Below are positions 13,448 through 25,619 of a stretch of 64,000 bases of DNA, piece by piece. A program made the translations under genes and the position numbers. The notes under the pieces were generated by a model. It searched no databases. It had not been told where the DNA came from and saw only the letters and a list, made by a program, of their open reading frames with translations. The stretch's first letter is position 1. Each line of letters starts with the position of its first letter. The stretch lies in contig NC_089490.1 in the NCBI RefSeq assembly GCF_036850765.1, positions 244,106,562 to 244,170,561 of the forward strand, written 5' to 3'. This stretch comes from Saccopteryx bilineata (lineage: Eukaryota > Chordata > Mammalia > Chiroptera > Emballonuridae).

Positions 13448-15904
13448 TGTAGGAGACATAGGAGAGTACGTGAAATCCACTGCTAGTAGATTAGGGGGCG
13501 GGAGAAGGCAAAGTGGAGAGATCCCTGGGATGGGATAAAAAGTAAAACGGAGACACACAGACTTCTTCGACGTTGCTGGGTACAGGGCTGTTAGTAATCA
13601 ACACTTAGAGCACACAGCGAGGTATGTGGGGGACTGAGATGAAAATGAGAGCTTTTGTGTTCCCTGCTCCGGTGCAGAGGTTGTGCCCTGAGGAATCTGG
13701 AAAGGATGACTTTGACCTTTCAAAGGTATGTTATCTTAGACACATAAAGACACTAGACAGGCTTACTTAATGTAAAGATTGACCTTTGTTGAGGAAGCTA
13801 CAGGCCTAGGACCTGACTACCCACCACGACCAGCTTTTGTTGGGGATTTTTATGTTCAGACCACTCTTTCTGGTTCCTTTCGGTCCCTGAGTTTGTAGAG
13901 CCTGACCTGCTGGCCGCTCCCAAGCTTGGCTTAGTATGTGGCCCATTTGTCATTCACAGTAACCAAAGGTCAGACTAATTTACACCCCCATCGACAGCAT
14001 TTGAGAATTACCTGTGCAGCACACCCTTGTTAACTGGACATGATCAACTGTGAATTTTACTCACACCATGGATTAAAAACACATATTGAGGAAATATCTT
14101 CAATGAGTACCTGGATTTTGTCTGTTCCTATCCTGTGAATATTCTTTGCCCAATATGGATATTAATAAGTGATATAGATTTTAACTCATAGAGTCTCCCT
14201 ATAGAACAGAAGTATGGTTTCCACGTGGTCCCTTTCTACTGGAATATCCAACCACCTTGGCCCAGCCCTCACCCTCCTCCAAACACTGGCTCTGTTCTTG
14301 CAAGGACAGAGTCCACTGTGCACATGCTCTCGTCTCACAGTTTGAGGACTATGTTAGTGCTGTTCGCTTTAGATTAAGCCTTCCCAAAGGGACAGACCTG
14401 GTTTGCTCATTTGCTCTGTTCAGTAGGGGTTGCAGCTGACAAAGGTAGGTTTCAGACTTGGCTTGTTCTTCCAAAGGAATAAATCGAATGCATGATTTTG
14501 ACCACAATGTGTAAAACGGGGGATATGACTAGCATCTATGCTATGAAGAAAAATAAGCGCTAAAGCAGAGAGCTGCCCTGTGCTGATTAAACAAAACAAA
14601 ACCCAAAAAGCTTACTAGCATTACTTCATCTTCCTAGTCTGTAACAACTTATAAAGGAATTTTAACTGTCAGCTATAGTTTCAGGTGATCAGATGATTTC
14701 TTTTTTACTTGAAAAAAAAACTTGCTTTTCAGATTACACATATTTCTTTGAAAAGTATAAAGTTGACCACAAAATAGTTTTTCTTTCCTTCTAGTCTATA
14801 CTTATAAGCATGCACGTACATGTATAAATACTGTTTTTCCACAATCAGAAACATATGATTCTGTATCTTGCTCTTTCGCTTATCATCAACATTTTGCTGT
14901 TAATACATACTCTCTGGAACCTGACTTTCAATGGCTGAATGACATTCCATTATAAAGATATATCATAAAGATATAGCATAACTCATTAACAAACTTCCTC
15001 TGTGCCCGAGCAATGTCTTCATGCCTTCATGCTACTTATGTCCTCTTCCTGGGCACAGGGGACACTTCCGTTTCCCAGCCTCCCTTGCAGCTCAGTGAGG
15101 ACCAGGTGACTGACTTCCAGCCAACGGAATATGGGTAAAGGTGGCTGGTCCTGGCCTTAAAGTCAACCTCCGTCCTCCTCTCGCCATCTCTGCTGCTGCG
15201 GCAACTCCAGAAACCGCCACTGCCAGACGGCGTGTCTGTCGTATGGAAGCAGCCTCCATGCCCACGCCACTGCTCAGAAGAGGAAAGAGCACCAGACTGG
15301 CAGCAGGCTACCCACCAAGTGAGACACAAACCCCTGTGTGCTCCTGCACGTAGCTCAGAGACGCCTTGATAAACAAGTGCGTGTAACACCCACAAGTTGT
15401 TTCCAGCTTCACGCTATTGTAAGTAAACACCAGCATCATTCTGGGTGATTGCCATTAACGTTGCTAAAACAAGAAGCGTTAGGTCGGTTGCCCCCTATTT
15501 TTATAAGCAGATGGCTATATTCCTTTTTATATGTTGGTATAATTTTATAGTTTCCTGCAGAGAGCTACTAAAAAAATGTGTAAAGAGACAAGCGGTAGTG
15601 TCTGGAGGATGACCCACAAGGCTGCACCCGCCTGGTGACAACGGATGGCCTGGACAAGGGCTCCCTGCACCCCACGGCGGGGGTGGAGGCAGTGTGTCCC
15701 CCCCCCCCCGGCCCCTGTGGTGCATAGGGTCTTGTTTCCCCAGCTCTATGAAGACAACTTCTGAAACCTGCCAGGTGCCAAAAGCTGGTGCTCTCAGCCT
15801 CCTGCTGTGCAGTGGCACCCACACTCAGACCCTCAGAGCCTAAGGTCGGTCTGCGCCTGCGCGCTAAGGAACACACATGCCAATGGGCTGGGCCCTTGCG
15901 TGTA
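13448..15904. other. Intergenic stretch without genes
   Basis: An L1-like antisense scrap is at about 14.74-15.0 kb, and a diverged LTR-like piece is possible at 15.09-15.4 kb. No exon or RNA gene was recognised. Confidence 0.45.
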
Positions 15905-15912
15905 CTTCAGAT

Positions 15913-16623
15913 CAGTGGTCCCCAACCCCTGGGCCGTGGACCGGTACCGGTCCGTGTGCCATTTGGTACCGATCTGCAGAGAAAGAATAACTTACATTAT
16001 TTCTGTTTTATTTATATTTAAGTCTGAGCGATGTTTTATTTTATTTTATTTTATTTTATTTTATTTTTCATTTTTCTGAAGCTGGAAACAGGGAGAGACA
16101 GTCAGACAGACTCCCGCATGCGCCCAACCGGGATCCACCCGGCACGCCCACCAGGGGCGACGCTCTGCCCACCAGGGGGCGATGCTCTGCCCATCCTGGG
16201 CGTCGCCATGTTGCGACCAGAGCCATTCTAGCGCCTGGGGCAGAGGCCACAGAGCCATCCCCAGCGCCCGGGCCATCTTTGCTCCAATGGAGCCTTGGCT
16301 GCGGGAGGGGAAGAGAGAGACAGAGAGGGAAAGCGCAGCAGAGGGGTGGAGAAGCAAATGGGCGCTTCTCCTGTGTGCCCTGGCCGGGAATCGAACCCGG
16401 GTCCTCCGCACGCTAGGCCGACGCTCTACCGCTGAGCCAACCGGCCAGGGCCCTATTTTTTTTTTAATGACCAGATTCCCTCTGTTACATCCATCTAAGA
16501 CTCAGTCTTGACGCTTGTCTCGGTCACGTGATACATTTATCCGTCCCACCCTAAAGACCGGTCTGTGAAAATATTTTCTGACATTAAACCAGTCCGTGGC
16601 CCAAAAAAGGTTGGGGACCACTG
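15913..16623. mobile_element. Non-autonomous hAT transposon carrying a SINE
   Basis: Terminal inverted repeats begin CAGTGGTCCCCAACC at 15913 and end GGTTGGGGACCACTG at 16623, a perfect 15 bp, with looser similarity to about 30 bp. The 8-bp duplication CTTCAGAT flanks it at 15905-15912 and 16624-16631 without mismatch. This is diagnostic of hAT transposition. There is no transposase; most of the inside is an antisense Ves SINE. Confidence 0.95.
16031..16452 (-). mobile_element. Ves SINE nested in the hAT element
   Basis: Its tail is the TTTTA repeat at 16031-16068, and the reversed tRNA-like head with CGGGAATCGAACCCGGGTCC lies at the right end. The body is close to the copy at 48.9-49.3 kb. 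Confidence 0.93.
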
Positions 16624-16631
16624 CTTCAGAT

Positions 16632-17452
16632 CACTGTCTCACCTCCTGTCATCATTGGCCGGTGCCGGGGGTATTTAAACATTTTTTTGTTTTTACCAAA
16701 TAATATAATTCAAGAAATACAGAAGGATAGAGTTAAAACTCTCCCCTATGTCTCTCAACCACCTAATTCTCTTTTCCAGAAGCAACTGATTTTCTTCTTC
16801 TATACCCTTAGAGAGATTATATCTGATTATAAATAGAAACAAATGAGGTTCTTTTGGAATCAAATAACACATTCTTCTGGTTTTTAAGTTATTACTTTTC
16901 AATAAAGCACCTAATAAAAAACTAACCTTCATGGACAGGTCCAAAATAAAAAGCACAAGCCTCCACCCACACCAGCCCCATTTTAGACCTTCTCTCCACG
17001 AACAACCACAGTTTCCAATTTCTTATTCTCCTAATCAAAACATGCTTATATATATATATCCCATAAATGTTAACAAGTAGATACATAAACATACCAAATA
17101 CACATTTTTGATTCTTACTTTTTTCACTTAATTATGTATCTTGGACATATTTCCATAACAGCACACAGATAATCTTTGGGGGGGGGGTTATTAAGCATAA
17201 AAAGTTGTCAGTACTCTATTAGATCTTTAGGTTGTGGCTTAGTTTGTTGTAGTTACAAACAATGTTATTTTTTTTCTACCATCTCAACATTTTCCCCACA
17301 ATGTTTTTCTAATGAGCATCTGTGTGTGCATATTGGACTTTTATATTATACCTGTGAATGTCTGCAAGCCTAAATTTTTAGTTAAGTGAATTTTTTTTTC
17401 TAATAACGGGGATGAGGGATTTTTAAAAAATCTATTTTCATCCTTTGTAAAA
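16632..17452. other. Intergenic stretch, AT-rich
   Basis: A possible old antisense L1 3' fragment lies at about 17.0-17.4 kb. Nothing else can be named. Confidence 0.4.
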
Positions 17453-17467
17453 ACATTTATACCTTCA

Positions 17468-17842
17468 GCCTGACCAGGTGGTGGTGCAGTGGACAGAAAG
17501 TCAATCTGGGATGCTGAGGCCCTAGATTTGAAACCCCCAGGTCACTGGCTTGATCACAGGTTCACCAGCTTGAGCATGGAATCATCAAAATGATCCCACA
17601 GTCGCTCGCTTGAACCCAAACGTGCTGGCTTGAGCAAGGGGTCACTGGGTCAGCTTGTGACTCCTGGTCAAGTTACGCATGAGAAAGCAAACAATAAATA
17701 ACTAAAGTGACGCAACTACAAATTGATGCTTCTCATCTCTCTCCCTTCCTCCCTGTCTGCTTCTCTTTCTCTCTTCCTTCTTGTGCACATGTCCCCTCAC
17801 CCTTCACTAAAATAAATAAATAAATAAAAATAAAATAAAAAG
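17468..17842 (+). mobile_element. Ves-related SINE, long variant
   Basis: The head GCCTGACCAGGTGGTGGTGC is followed by a long body with repeated GCTTGA units, a CT-rich block and an AATAAA-rich tail. The duplication CATTTATACCTTCA to the left differs at two positions from CATTTACACTTTCA to the right, so this is an older insertion. Confidence 0.85.
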
Positions 17843-17859
17843 CATTTACACTTTCACCT

Positions 17860-20052
17860 TTAGGTATGTTCCAATAAATTCTAGGCACAGACAAGTTCTC
17901 ATAATTATTTTTGCTACAAGCTCTAACAGCATTGATTTAATTCCATTTCTCTGCTTCTTGTTGCGTTTCTTCTTATTCTAGTTTAGCTTGTGTTGAATTT
18001 GAACAAGCATTTCTCCTTGACCTGTTCCCCACAAATGCCTTGGGAGTGTAGAAATTACCTGCACATTATTCCAGAGTGACTAAGCATCATCTGATCATAC
18101 TTGATAATGGACCAGATCACTGCTGTTCTGTGGGAGCATGGTGGGAGGGGCCACATTGAAGAAGCTAAGATTACAGAGGAAAGTGAGTGCCTTTAGGAAC
18201 TTTTCAGTTTAATCCAGAGAAAATTAATTTAAGCACAAATGGAATCTGAAAGAAAAAGATATAGCTTACGGTAACTCCCGCAAATAAATGTTGCTTTTGG
18301 CATTTGGACAAAGTTCAGAGGAAATTCAAAGACAAGGAAACAGTAAAAATTAAGGACATATGTTGTGACCCACACAGCAGACACCACAAAAATCCTGCCA
18401 AAGGGCAAATTAAAATAAAATTCTAAAGAAAAATTAAATAATGTAAAAGAAGGCAGAAAGGGAGAAAAAGAAGAACAGAAAAAGAGGGCACAGAAGAGAA
18501 GACACATAGTAAAACGGCAGGTTAAACTCGACCGTATCAACGACTGCCTTGAGTGTAAGTCTGGTACACACTTCCTGTCACGTTAAAACGCGGGGACCGT
18601 CAGAGTGAACTTTTGAAAGAGTTCCAACTACATGCGGTCTTAGCAATGCTGTTTAAATACAAATACAGCGATAAACCTCTTAGATCAAACTTAACAAATA
18701 GTTTTCAAAAGTCCCCAAAGTTCCCATCTAATTCTTCCCCAAAGTACTTCCCCTCTCACTGTATTAATGCAATAACGTTTAGCATTAACTACTGCATTCT
18801 TATTTGTTAATTCCCACAACCATAGGCCAAAATAATCAAAACAGCTATATAAACAAACACATATTCAACATTCTCCCTAAAGCCCATGGGGAGAAAAAAA
18901 AAATTAAAGGTCCAAAAACATTCTCCCCATTGTCTGGTTTCTGATAATTTCTGAAAGCAGGTGTGAACACAATTTCAGTATCTAGGAGAGGGAGAAATGT
19001 AAAATCAATCGATAGGTCCATCAGTCAATCTTCAAGTAATTTCTACCTCAAGCAAGAGACGCCTTTAAAACTCTTAAGGATGAGGTAATACCTCATTTAA
19101 ATTTACTTTACAGATATTGGGGAGGGAAGCAATTCACAATTAAGTAATTATAGGAAGTCCTCTGAAATCATTAAATGTGAAAGTACCAGGCAATTGCTGA
19201 CCCCACCCCTCCTTTTTGGATATCTGGAAGTGATGGCTGTCTCTTAAATACCCAAGCATTATGATATATTCCAGATTTTTAAATGTTCAAAAGGCCCATT
19301 TAGTTTTTCATCAAATGCAAAATAACATTTCCATTTCATTACGTTCTTTTAGAAATACTGCTAGTATCAGCAACATTCATAACTATAGCAGCATGGTTTA
19401 AGACCTAAAAATGAATCTTTAAAATATCGAGTGTGATAATATGCCAAAGAGAAAAAGAGAGAAAGAATTCTTATCACAGAGGGTAATTGTAAATCACCAT
19501 CCACTACTTACTTGATAAAGCCACTTTCTTCAGAAAACTCCCAATTCCTTCAAACTCTGTCAGTTTGGTTACCAAATACTGCCAAACAAGTAAGTATAGA
19601 CATTTCTAGTAGTTGAACAAACAGAATCATAATTAAATAACTGATTTTATATATCTAAATTGGTCCTTACACCGATATCCACATCTATATCAATATAATG
19701 TTACATACAAAATTATAATGACAGTTTTAGAACTGTTCTTCCCCTGAGAAGGTGGACAGGGTAGGAATATATTCCACTGAAGCCTCCCTTGTAAGGGTGA
19801 CACACATGAGGCTTTCTTGTGGAAGATAAGAGGATGATGGAGGATGGACCCAGGATCTTTCTCAGGTTTTGGGGTGTTATTTAAATTAAAGGGTGGACCA
19901 TTCACATAATATAGAGAGTCAAATGGGGAAAAATGACAAGTTTGAAGTTGGACCTATTGATTTTGATGTACAAATAAGTTGGTCTGGGGTTCAGATGAAG
20001 TAATTGCAATGGAAAGGAAGATTTTAGGGTCACCAGTGCCAAGTATTCATTG
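17860..20052. other. Intergenic stretch without recognised elements
   Basis: About 2.2 kb of AT-rich sequence. Short open frames on both strands show no similarity to anything I know. Confidence 0.5.
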
Positions 20053-20062
20053 AAATCAGGAC

Positions 20063-20402
20063 ATGACCCTGGCCGGTGGCTCAGTGGATAGAGTGTCAGC
20101 CTGGTGCACGGACATCCCAGGTTCGGTTTCTAGTCAGGGCACACAGAAGAAGCAACTATCTGCTTCTCCCTCCAACTCTCCCTCTTCCCCTACCACAGTC
20201 AGTGGCTCAATTAGTTCAAGCCTGGCCCCAGGAACTGAGAATAGCTCAGTTGGTCCGAGCATGTCAGCCTCAGGTATTAAAAATAGCTCGGTACTAGAGC
20301 ATTGGCGCCAGATGGGATTGCCAGGTGGATCCCAGCCAGGGCACATGCAGGAGTCTGCCTCACTATCTCCCCTCCTCTCACCTAAAAAAAAAATAAAGAA
20401 AG
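20063..20402 (+). mobile_element. tRNA-derived SINE with expanded GGAA tail
   Basis: The head is CCCTGGCCGGTGGCTCAGTG with a degenerate B box (CCAGGTTCGGTTTC). Further tRNA-like pieces (ATAGCTCAGTTGGTCCGAGC, AATAGCTCGGTACTAGAGC) follow inside. The duplication AAATCAGGAC sits at 20053-20062 and at 20538-20547, so the GGAA tract lies inside the insertion. Confidence 0.9.
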
Positions 20403-20530
20403 AGGAAGGAAGGAAGGAAGGAAGGAAGGAAGGAAGGAAGGAAGGAAGGAAGGAAGGAAGGAAGGAAGGAAGGAAGGAAGGAAAGGGAGAGGAAGGAAGG
20501 GGAGAGGAGGGAAGGGGAGGGGAGGGGAGG
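20403..20530 (+). repeat. GGAA microsatellite in the SINE tail
   Basis: About 20 uninterrupted GGAA units run from 20403 to about 20483, followed by imperfect GGGA and GGAA units to 20530. It replaces the usual A-rich tail of the SINE. Confidence 0.95.
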
Positions 20531-20547
20531 AAGAAATAAATCAGGAC

Positions 20548-20900
20548 CGTGGATGTGGTCGTTTGGGAGACTGTGGACTGTCGATTGTGGAGCCCTGGGA
20601 CCACCAACATTTACAGGACAGGTAGAGAACAAGAAGCCCAACAAGGCGGCAGAGAAGAGAGTCAGGGAAATAGGGGAATGTAAGGACAGTTGTGCCAGTG
20701 AAATGAAAAAAAAAAGAGACCATCAGGGAGGAGTGACAAATAAAGTAGAACAAACATGTTCCTCCCAGCGTGATCTTGTCAGTAGTAGGCAGGGAAGGGT
20801 ATGTCAGCCCTTAGCTTAATAAACTGTTGGTATTTTTCATCTTTTTCATTTCAGCTATTTTCAGGCTAATTTTAAAAAGCAATCTTTGAAATATGTATCA
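20548..20900. other. Intergenic stretch without recognised elements
   Basis: I see nothing in this stretch beyond unique sequence. Confidence 0.5.
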
Positions 20901-20904
20901 CATT

Positions 20905-21325
20905 CATACCTCGCTAGGGCTGCTGTTACAAATTACCACAAATGTAGTGGCTTAAGAATTACAGCAATTGGTTTGCCAACAGTTCTCAAGGCCCACCAAG
21001 GTGCAGGCCGGGTGAGTTACTTCTTAGGGGGTCGGGGGGGGGTGTCCATACCTTTCTCCTAACTTCTGCTGACTGCCAGCAGTCCTTGGCATCCTTGGCT
21101 TGAGGCAGAATAATTCCAATCTCTGCCGCAGTTGTCACATGGTACTCCTCATGTGTGTCTATGTCCAAATTTCCTCTTCCTATAAAGACAGCATTCATTG
21201 GATTAATCCAGTGTGACCTCATCTTAACTTGATGAAATCTACAAAAACAATATTTTCAAGTAGTCATATTTTAACGTTTTGGGTGGACACAAATTTTTGG
21301 AGGACACTATTCAACCCACCATCCT
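20905..21325 (-). mobile_element. MLT1-like LTR, antisense
   Basis: CTAGGGCTGCTGTTACAAATTACCACAAA at the left through GTGGACACAAATTTT at the right follow the reversed MaLR MLT1 LTR consensus. It is old and non-coding. Confidence 0.65.
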
Positions 21326-21379
21326 AAAGGTATGATCACAAATTTATAAGCGCTATAGCAACTAGACTCTAGAAACAGG

Positions 21380-21830
21380 GGGTAGAGAAATTAGAATGGT
21401 GTACACAATAATTGAATGGTATGTGGGCACCTGTTGGAGGAGGTCACTGAGTGGACATGACTCTCACCCGACCTCAGTGCCGGACCAAGACAACCAGAGG
21501 CGATTCACCCCTCCCCTGGCCTTGGAAGGTATGTTCTACTGCTTCCGTACTAGAAGCCTTCAGAGGACGGTGCCTTGAGAAAGTAATGTGTTACTGAGAC
21601 CACCTGGATGGTATACTTTACTGAACCCCATTAAAGCCTCCAAACTCTTCAGACTCTGGCCAAAGGGTGTGGAAATGTACACCGCTGGCCACCTAGACAA
21701 CTCTCATGTGTAAGTTCCCTTGCTTTATGAAACCTGTCACCTAGCAGTCTGGAGTGGTCTGCCTCCATCTATGGAGGCCAGTTTCTCATTTCACTGGGGG
21801 AACTCCTACAGTTTCAAACCAACAAAATTT
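21380..21830 (+). repeat. Possible LTR remnant
   Basis: The block CATTAAAGCCTCCAAACTC and the following GGAGGCCAGTTTCTCATTTC look like an LTR R-U5 region, but I cannot define ends or family. Confidence 0.25.
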
Positions 21831-21894
21831 TTTTGCACTTTAGTTTCCATACATTGTAATAGGAGTCCAAAGTAAGTTAAGACTCACTTTGTAG

Positions 21895-22088
21895 TGGCAC
21901 TGGCTGGGTGGCACCCTGGATAGAGCGTCCTCCCCGCCCACTGGGTCGCAGCTTCAACGCGGGTCAGGGCACATACAAGAAGCAATGGAACAACTAAGTG
22001 GAACACTCTTTCTCTTCCCCCCTCTTTCTCTTTCTCTCCCTTCCTTTCTCTCTGTCACTCTCAAATCAATGGGAAAAATATTTTTTTA
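21895..22088 (+). mobile_element. Ves-type SINE with 16-bp target-site duplication
   Basis: A short SINE with a diverged head (TGGCACTGGCTGGGTGGCAC), CT-rich body and T-containing tail. The duplication AAGACTCACTTTGTAG is perfect at 21879-21894 and 22089-22104. Confidence 0.93.
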
Positions 22089-22104
22089 AAGACTCACTTT
22101 GTAG

Positions 22105-23049
22105 AAAGTTTTCACACTCAACATTTTTTATATGGCCTCTCCTCTGCTCTAGGAGATACTCCTCTGAACTATATCTATCCAAAAAAAGTCACCTTCCCCC
22201 TCCCAGCCTCCTTCACTCAGTGAAATACAGAATCAGAAAGCCCTTCCAACGGGTTGGGACCTGTTTTGACAGAGGTTCCAAACCAATACAGAGAGCTAAA
22301 CTAATGGACTCTTTAAAACTCTTGAAGTAATGGGAGGCGAGGTGTGGCGAAGAATCAGACACTTATTTAGACAAAAGTACCTTTTCTTCATTATTATCAA
22401 ATATTTACTATGCACCGTAGTCTTCGTGGTACCATTAGGTATTAAGTGTATTCGGGCATAAAAGAAAAATATCCTGGCGATGACTCTAGGGAGCAGCAAA
22501 AAGAATGGGCAAACATAAAAGTAACATTTGGAGTAATTCTGACATTAATTTGAGCTATCCGGTTCTTTCAAAAGTTATTCCGAAGTTTGGTTCACTAGCG
22601 ATCCTTCTTGGTCACTTGTGGTCCCCCTCGTCCTCACAGTCCCTGACACTTGTGATGTTTTCCAGGGTCCCCAAACCCGAAGCAGAACAGGCTTCGCTGA
22701 CCAGGTGCAGTGCCATGCGCCAGCCTCCGAGACACTGGAGCCCACGGGGTCCTCTCTGGGTCCCAGGCTGGTTGGGGATTCCACTCCAGCTCCAAAGTCC
22801 ATGCGGCTCTCAGACAGTCCATCGTGTTACTATAAAGAGAGGGCAAACGTGTTTGAAAGGTCCGAATTTGAAATGTGTATCTCAAAGAAAGATGGCACTT
22901 TTTAGAAGAAAGCCACATGGCTGCACTCACGACTCTGAAACGCAGACTTCAGGACGCTTGACAGGGCGTTTGCAGACAGAGTGCCAGGAGCCCAGAAATC
23001 CCAACACTTACTACTTCTTTAAACACAGAGCGGAGGCCGAGGGCGCGTC
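22105..23049. other. Proximal upstream region of OSMR
   Basis: About 0.95 kb of unique sequence that becomes richer in GC toward the CpG island. No element was recognised. Confidence 0.4.
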
Positions 23050-23399
23050 CCAGGTAGGGTGACAGGTGGCCCGAGGCCTTAGCTGGCTTTCCCGGGTCTG
23101 TGGCCCGCCCCGCGTCCCGCTGTGGGCCCTCCGTTCCTCCCCAGGCCTCTGCCCCTCCCTTCCCCACCGGCCCCGCCAGTCTCCGCATCCCTGGCCAACC
23201 TCAGTTTCCGCAGGGTCCCGTTCTCCTCCCGCAGGAACCCGGCCGCTTCCCCCGGGACCCCAGGAGGCGAATTCCTATGGGTCCCACGGGTGCCAAGAGT
23301 GCGCAGCAAGACGGGAAATTGCAAAAGTTTTCGGCCCGCGGCCCTCCCCCGCGGCCTTCCCGTAACTCCCGCCCCTCGGCGCTTGTCCCGCGACTGATT

Positions 23400-23490
23400 C
23401 ATAGCCCGGCGGCCGCACCGGGGTCCGCACCCGCCACGGCGTCGCCGAGGACACGTCCGGCCAGCCCTGCGCCCGCGCGCCCGCCGCGGG
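23400..23490 (+). other. OSMR: Probable OSMR exon 1 (untranslated); start approximate
   Basis: OSMR in other mammals has a non-coding first exon. Within the CpG island the sequence CGGG followed by GTGAGTACC gives a near-ideal 5' splice site at 23491, in the right orientation for splicing to the coding exon at 33679. The left border is a guess placed just after the AP-1-like site; no cap-site signal can be seen. Other donors in the island, such as one near 23050 (CAG then GTAGGG), are weaker. Confidence 0.45.
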
Positions 23491-23648
23491 GTGAGTACCG
23501 CCCGCTCCCGCCGCGCCGCGGCCCTCGGCTGCCCCCTGGCCCGCGGGCCTGCGCGGGGATAGTCGGCCCAGCGCGCCTCCCTTCCCGCCAGGCACCGCCG
23601 CTCTTGGTCACTGCGGCTTAGGTCGGATCTGCGGGGAGACCTGGCGGA

Positions 23649-23700
23649 TCTAGTTCTGGAAAGAACTAGACCACCGCACGGAAGGTCTAGTTCTTTCCAG
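23649..23700. repeat. Three-part palindrome beside the OSMR promoter
   Basis: CTGGAAAGAACTAGACC at 23656-23672 is the exact reverse complement of 23684-23700, a 17-bp stem with an 11-nt loop. TCTAGTTCT also occurs at 23649-23657, so the right-hand and left-hand copies compete for the same middle arm. Confidence 0.9.
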
Positions 23701-24177
23701 AGCGCATGGCGCGGGGCCACCGCGTCCCCTTCCCGCTGCCGCTTCCTCGGGTGGTCGCGAATGTTTGTGGAGTGACACTTCCCTCTGATCCACTTCTGCC
23801 TCTCTCCCACGCCGCCGAAGGGGGTCATTGTCCTCCCCGGTGGGGGCTGAGCCCTCCACCCACCACTAACTCCCACCGACAGTCACTGGCAGTCCGCCAG
23901 ATCAGGCTCTATTTGTTTACACCTGGCCGGGGGAGGCGCTCGCCGCAAGTGGAGCGAGCGTCCCGGGATGCTCGCGTCTGGGACAGCCACCCGCCACGCA
24001 TGAAGGAGAACCGAGGCGGCGCGCAGGCGGCGGGCTCACCCCCCCCCCTTTTATAGACAATACCGGGATGAACGGGTTCAGTAACTTGTCCAGTACCATA
24101 GATCTTTGTTTCCGTCGAGCCCAGGGGTTTGCTCCTGATTTGGAATTCATCTTCTAATAGTCCTTAATCCACCCCAC

Positions 24178-24213
24178 TATCCATCCATCCATCCATCCAT
24201 CTATCCATCCATC
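24178..24213 (+). repeat. CCAT microsatellite
   Basis: About nine CCAT units with one interruption (CTAT). Confidence 0.9.
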
Positions 24214-24504
24214 CTGCTTGTCTGCCCTGTGATGGGAGGCATGGTGCTATGGAGAAAGGCCGTTTGATAACCAAGAAGCTTGAAGACCTTTTGTGAACAA
24301 GCTTATTCTCCAACTCAGGAGGAGTAAATGTGGAGGTCAATGTAATCAGAAGATAGGAAAGAAATGAATGTGGTGTATTTAATTGAGGCTACAAGGGAAG
24401 AAGCTTTAGGTCTTATTCTGAAGCCGAAAACTCACTTTGGGACTTAGGTCAAATTATGTATCACCTAAGCCTCAATTTCCTTGTCTGCAAATTAATAATG
24501 GTTC

Positions 24505-24660
24505 ATACTTATGAGACCAGGTATTATTTTAAGTATTTACATTTGCTTGTTTGTTTAATGTTCACCAGTGAGATAGGTACTAGTTTTGTCGTTGCCTTTC
24601 TATCAATGAACAGAGAGATGTCACACAGCTAGTAGGTGGCAGAGTCAAGATTTGACTTTG
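24505..24660 (-). repeat. MIR fragment
   Basis: TCACACAGCTAGTAGGTGGCAGAG and the preceding TATTATTTTAAGTATTTACA are typical of the reversed MIR consensus. A second MIR-like scrap in sense orientation precedes it (24.43-24.50 kb). Confidence 0.6.
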
Positions 24661-25619
24661 GAATTTGCTTATCACCTCCATGCTGTGTATCAAATTTAGG
24701 ACCCTTTTTAGAATGGCCCTGGGGGTTGGTGTTTCATTGTTGTTCAGCTTTGTCTCTCTCGTGGATTGTTTTAAAATGCTCTCAGAGACAAGCCTTAAGG
24801 CTCAAGGACTTCAAGTGGTGAGAGCAGCCAGGAGTTCCCAAACAACTGTCGGAATCATTCCTGGAGCTTTTAAAGCACTGGACGCCAACCTCAGCTACCT
24901 ATTTAGAATCTTCAGGGCATGCTCAGTTTGGTGTCTCCCCTGGTAGCATTCAGTACTGTTTGAATGCCTTCAGTGCCAGGGAGCTCACCACCTAACATGT
25001 CATTGCTGGGCAGAGCTAATTCTCAGCTGTAGCTTCCCCTCCTCGTGATTGACATCTTGGTTCCAGTTTGCCTCCTGTTGTCCCAGCAAATGTGGCTAAG
25101 GACACTTTACAAACCAGGTCTCTTTTCTTTAATCTGACAAACCAGGAGCACCTACCAGGATGCACAGAGGTGTTCCAGAGTCTCTGACGTTCTTAACACC
25201 CTCTTGTCTTGACAAGGAAACAAAGCAGGAAAACTACATATTATGTTTTTGAAAAGGACTGGGTGGAAATGTGATCTGACGGGAGGAAGGGGCGTGCTTT
25301 CCTGTGGGAACTGGGCCAAGCGTAGTTGGCTCAGGTAGAAGGAAATCTTAGTGAGGGTCATCTGGCACCCTTACAGGACCTGTGAGCCCAGGGCCTCCTT
25401 CCCCTCAGGGTGAGGGATAAGTCCTCCATGAATGTGAAAAGAAATACATGAAATGAGGAAAAGAAAGTAATAGAACCTTGTGAGAAATCCCCTTTCCTTT
25501 AAGCAGGCTTCCTTGTAGCTACGTAAAGAACTGCTTTTCCCACAGCTTGTCCTTGGTTCCTCAGACTGCCTCCCTATTTCATTCTAGTTCTGCTGATTTC
25601 CAGTGCTCATTTACTCCAG

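Larger units (their letters stand above)
23050..24050 (+). promoter_or_regulatory. OSMR: CpG island and probable OSMR promoter
   Basis: This is the only long GC- and CpG-rich stretch in the window, about 10 kb upstream of the OSMR start codon, and it contains no coding exon. GC boxes are visible near 23103 (CCCGCCCCG) and 23369 (CCGCCCCTC). I see no convincing TATA box just upstream of the probable first exon, as expected for a CpG-island promoter. Weak candidate sites are an AP-1-like TGATTCA at 23395, a STAT-like TTCCCGTAA at 23357 with one mismatch, and a C/EBP-like ATTGCAAAA near 23319. These motif calls are suggestions only. Assignment to OSMR rests on position, orientation and lack of another gene. 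Confidence 0.8.

Noticed and set aside
23079..23876. A 265-codon open frame on the minus strand through the CpG island
   Set aside because: High GC removes stop codons by chance. The translation is low-complexity Arg/Gly/Ala/Pro sequence in several overlapping frames, with no recognisable domain.
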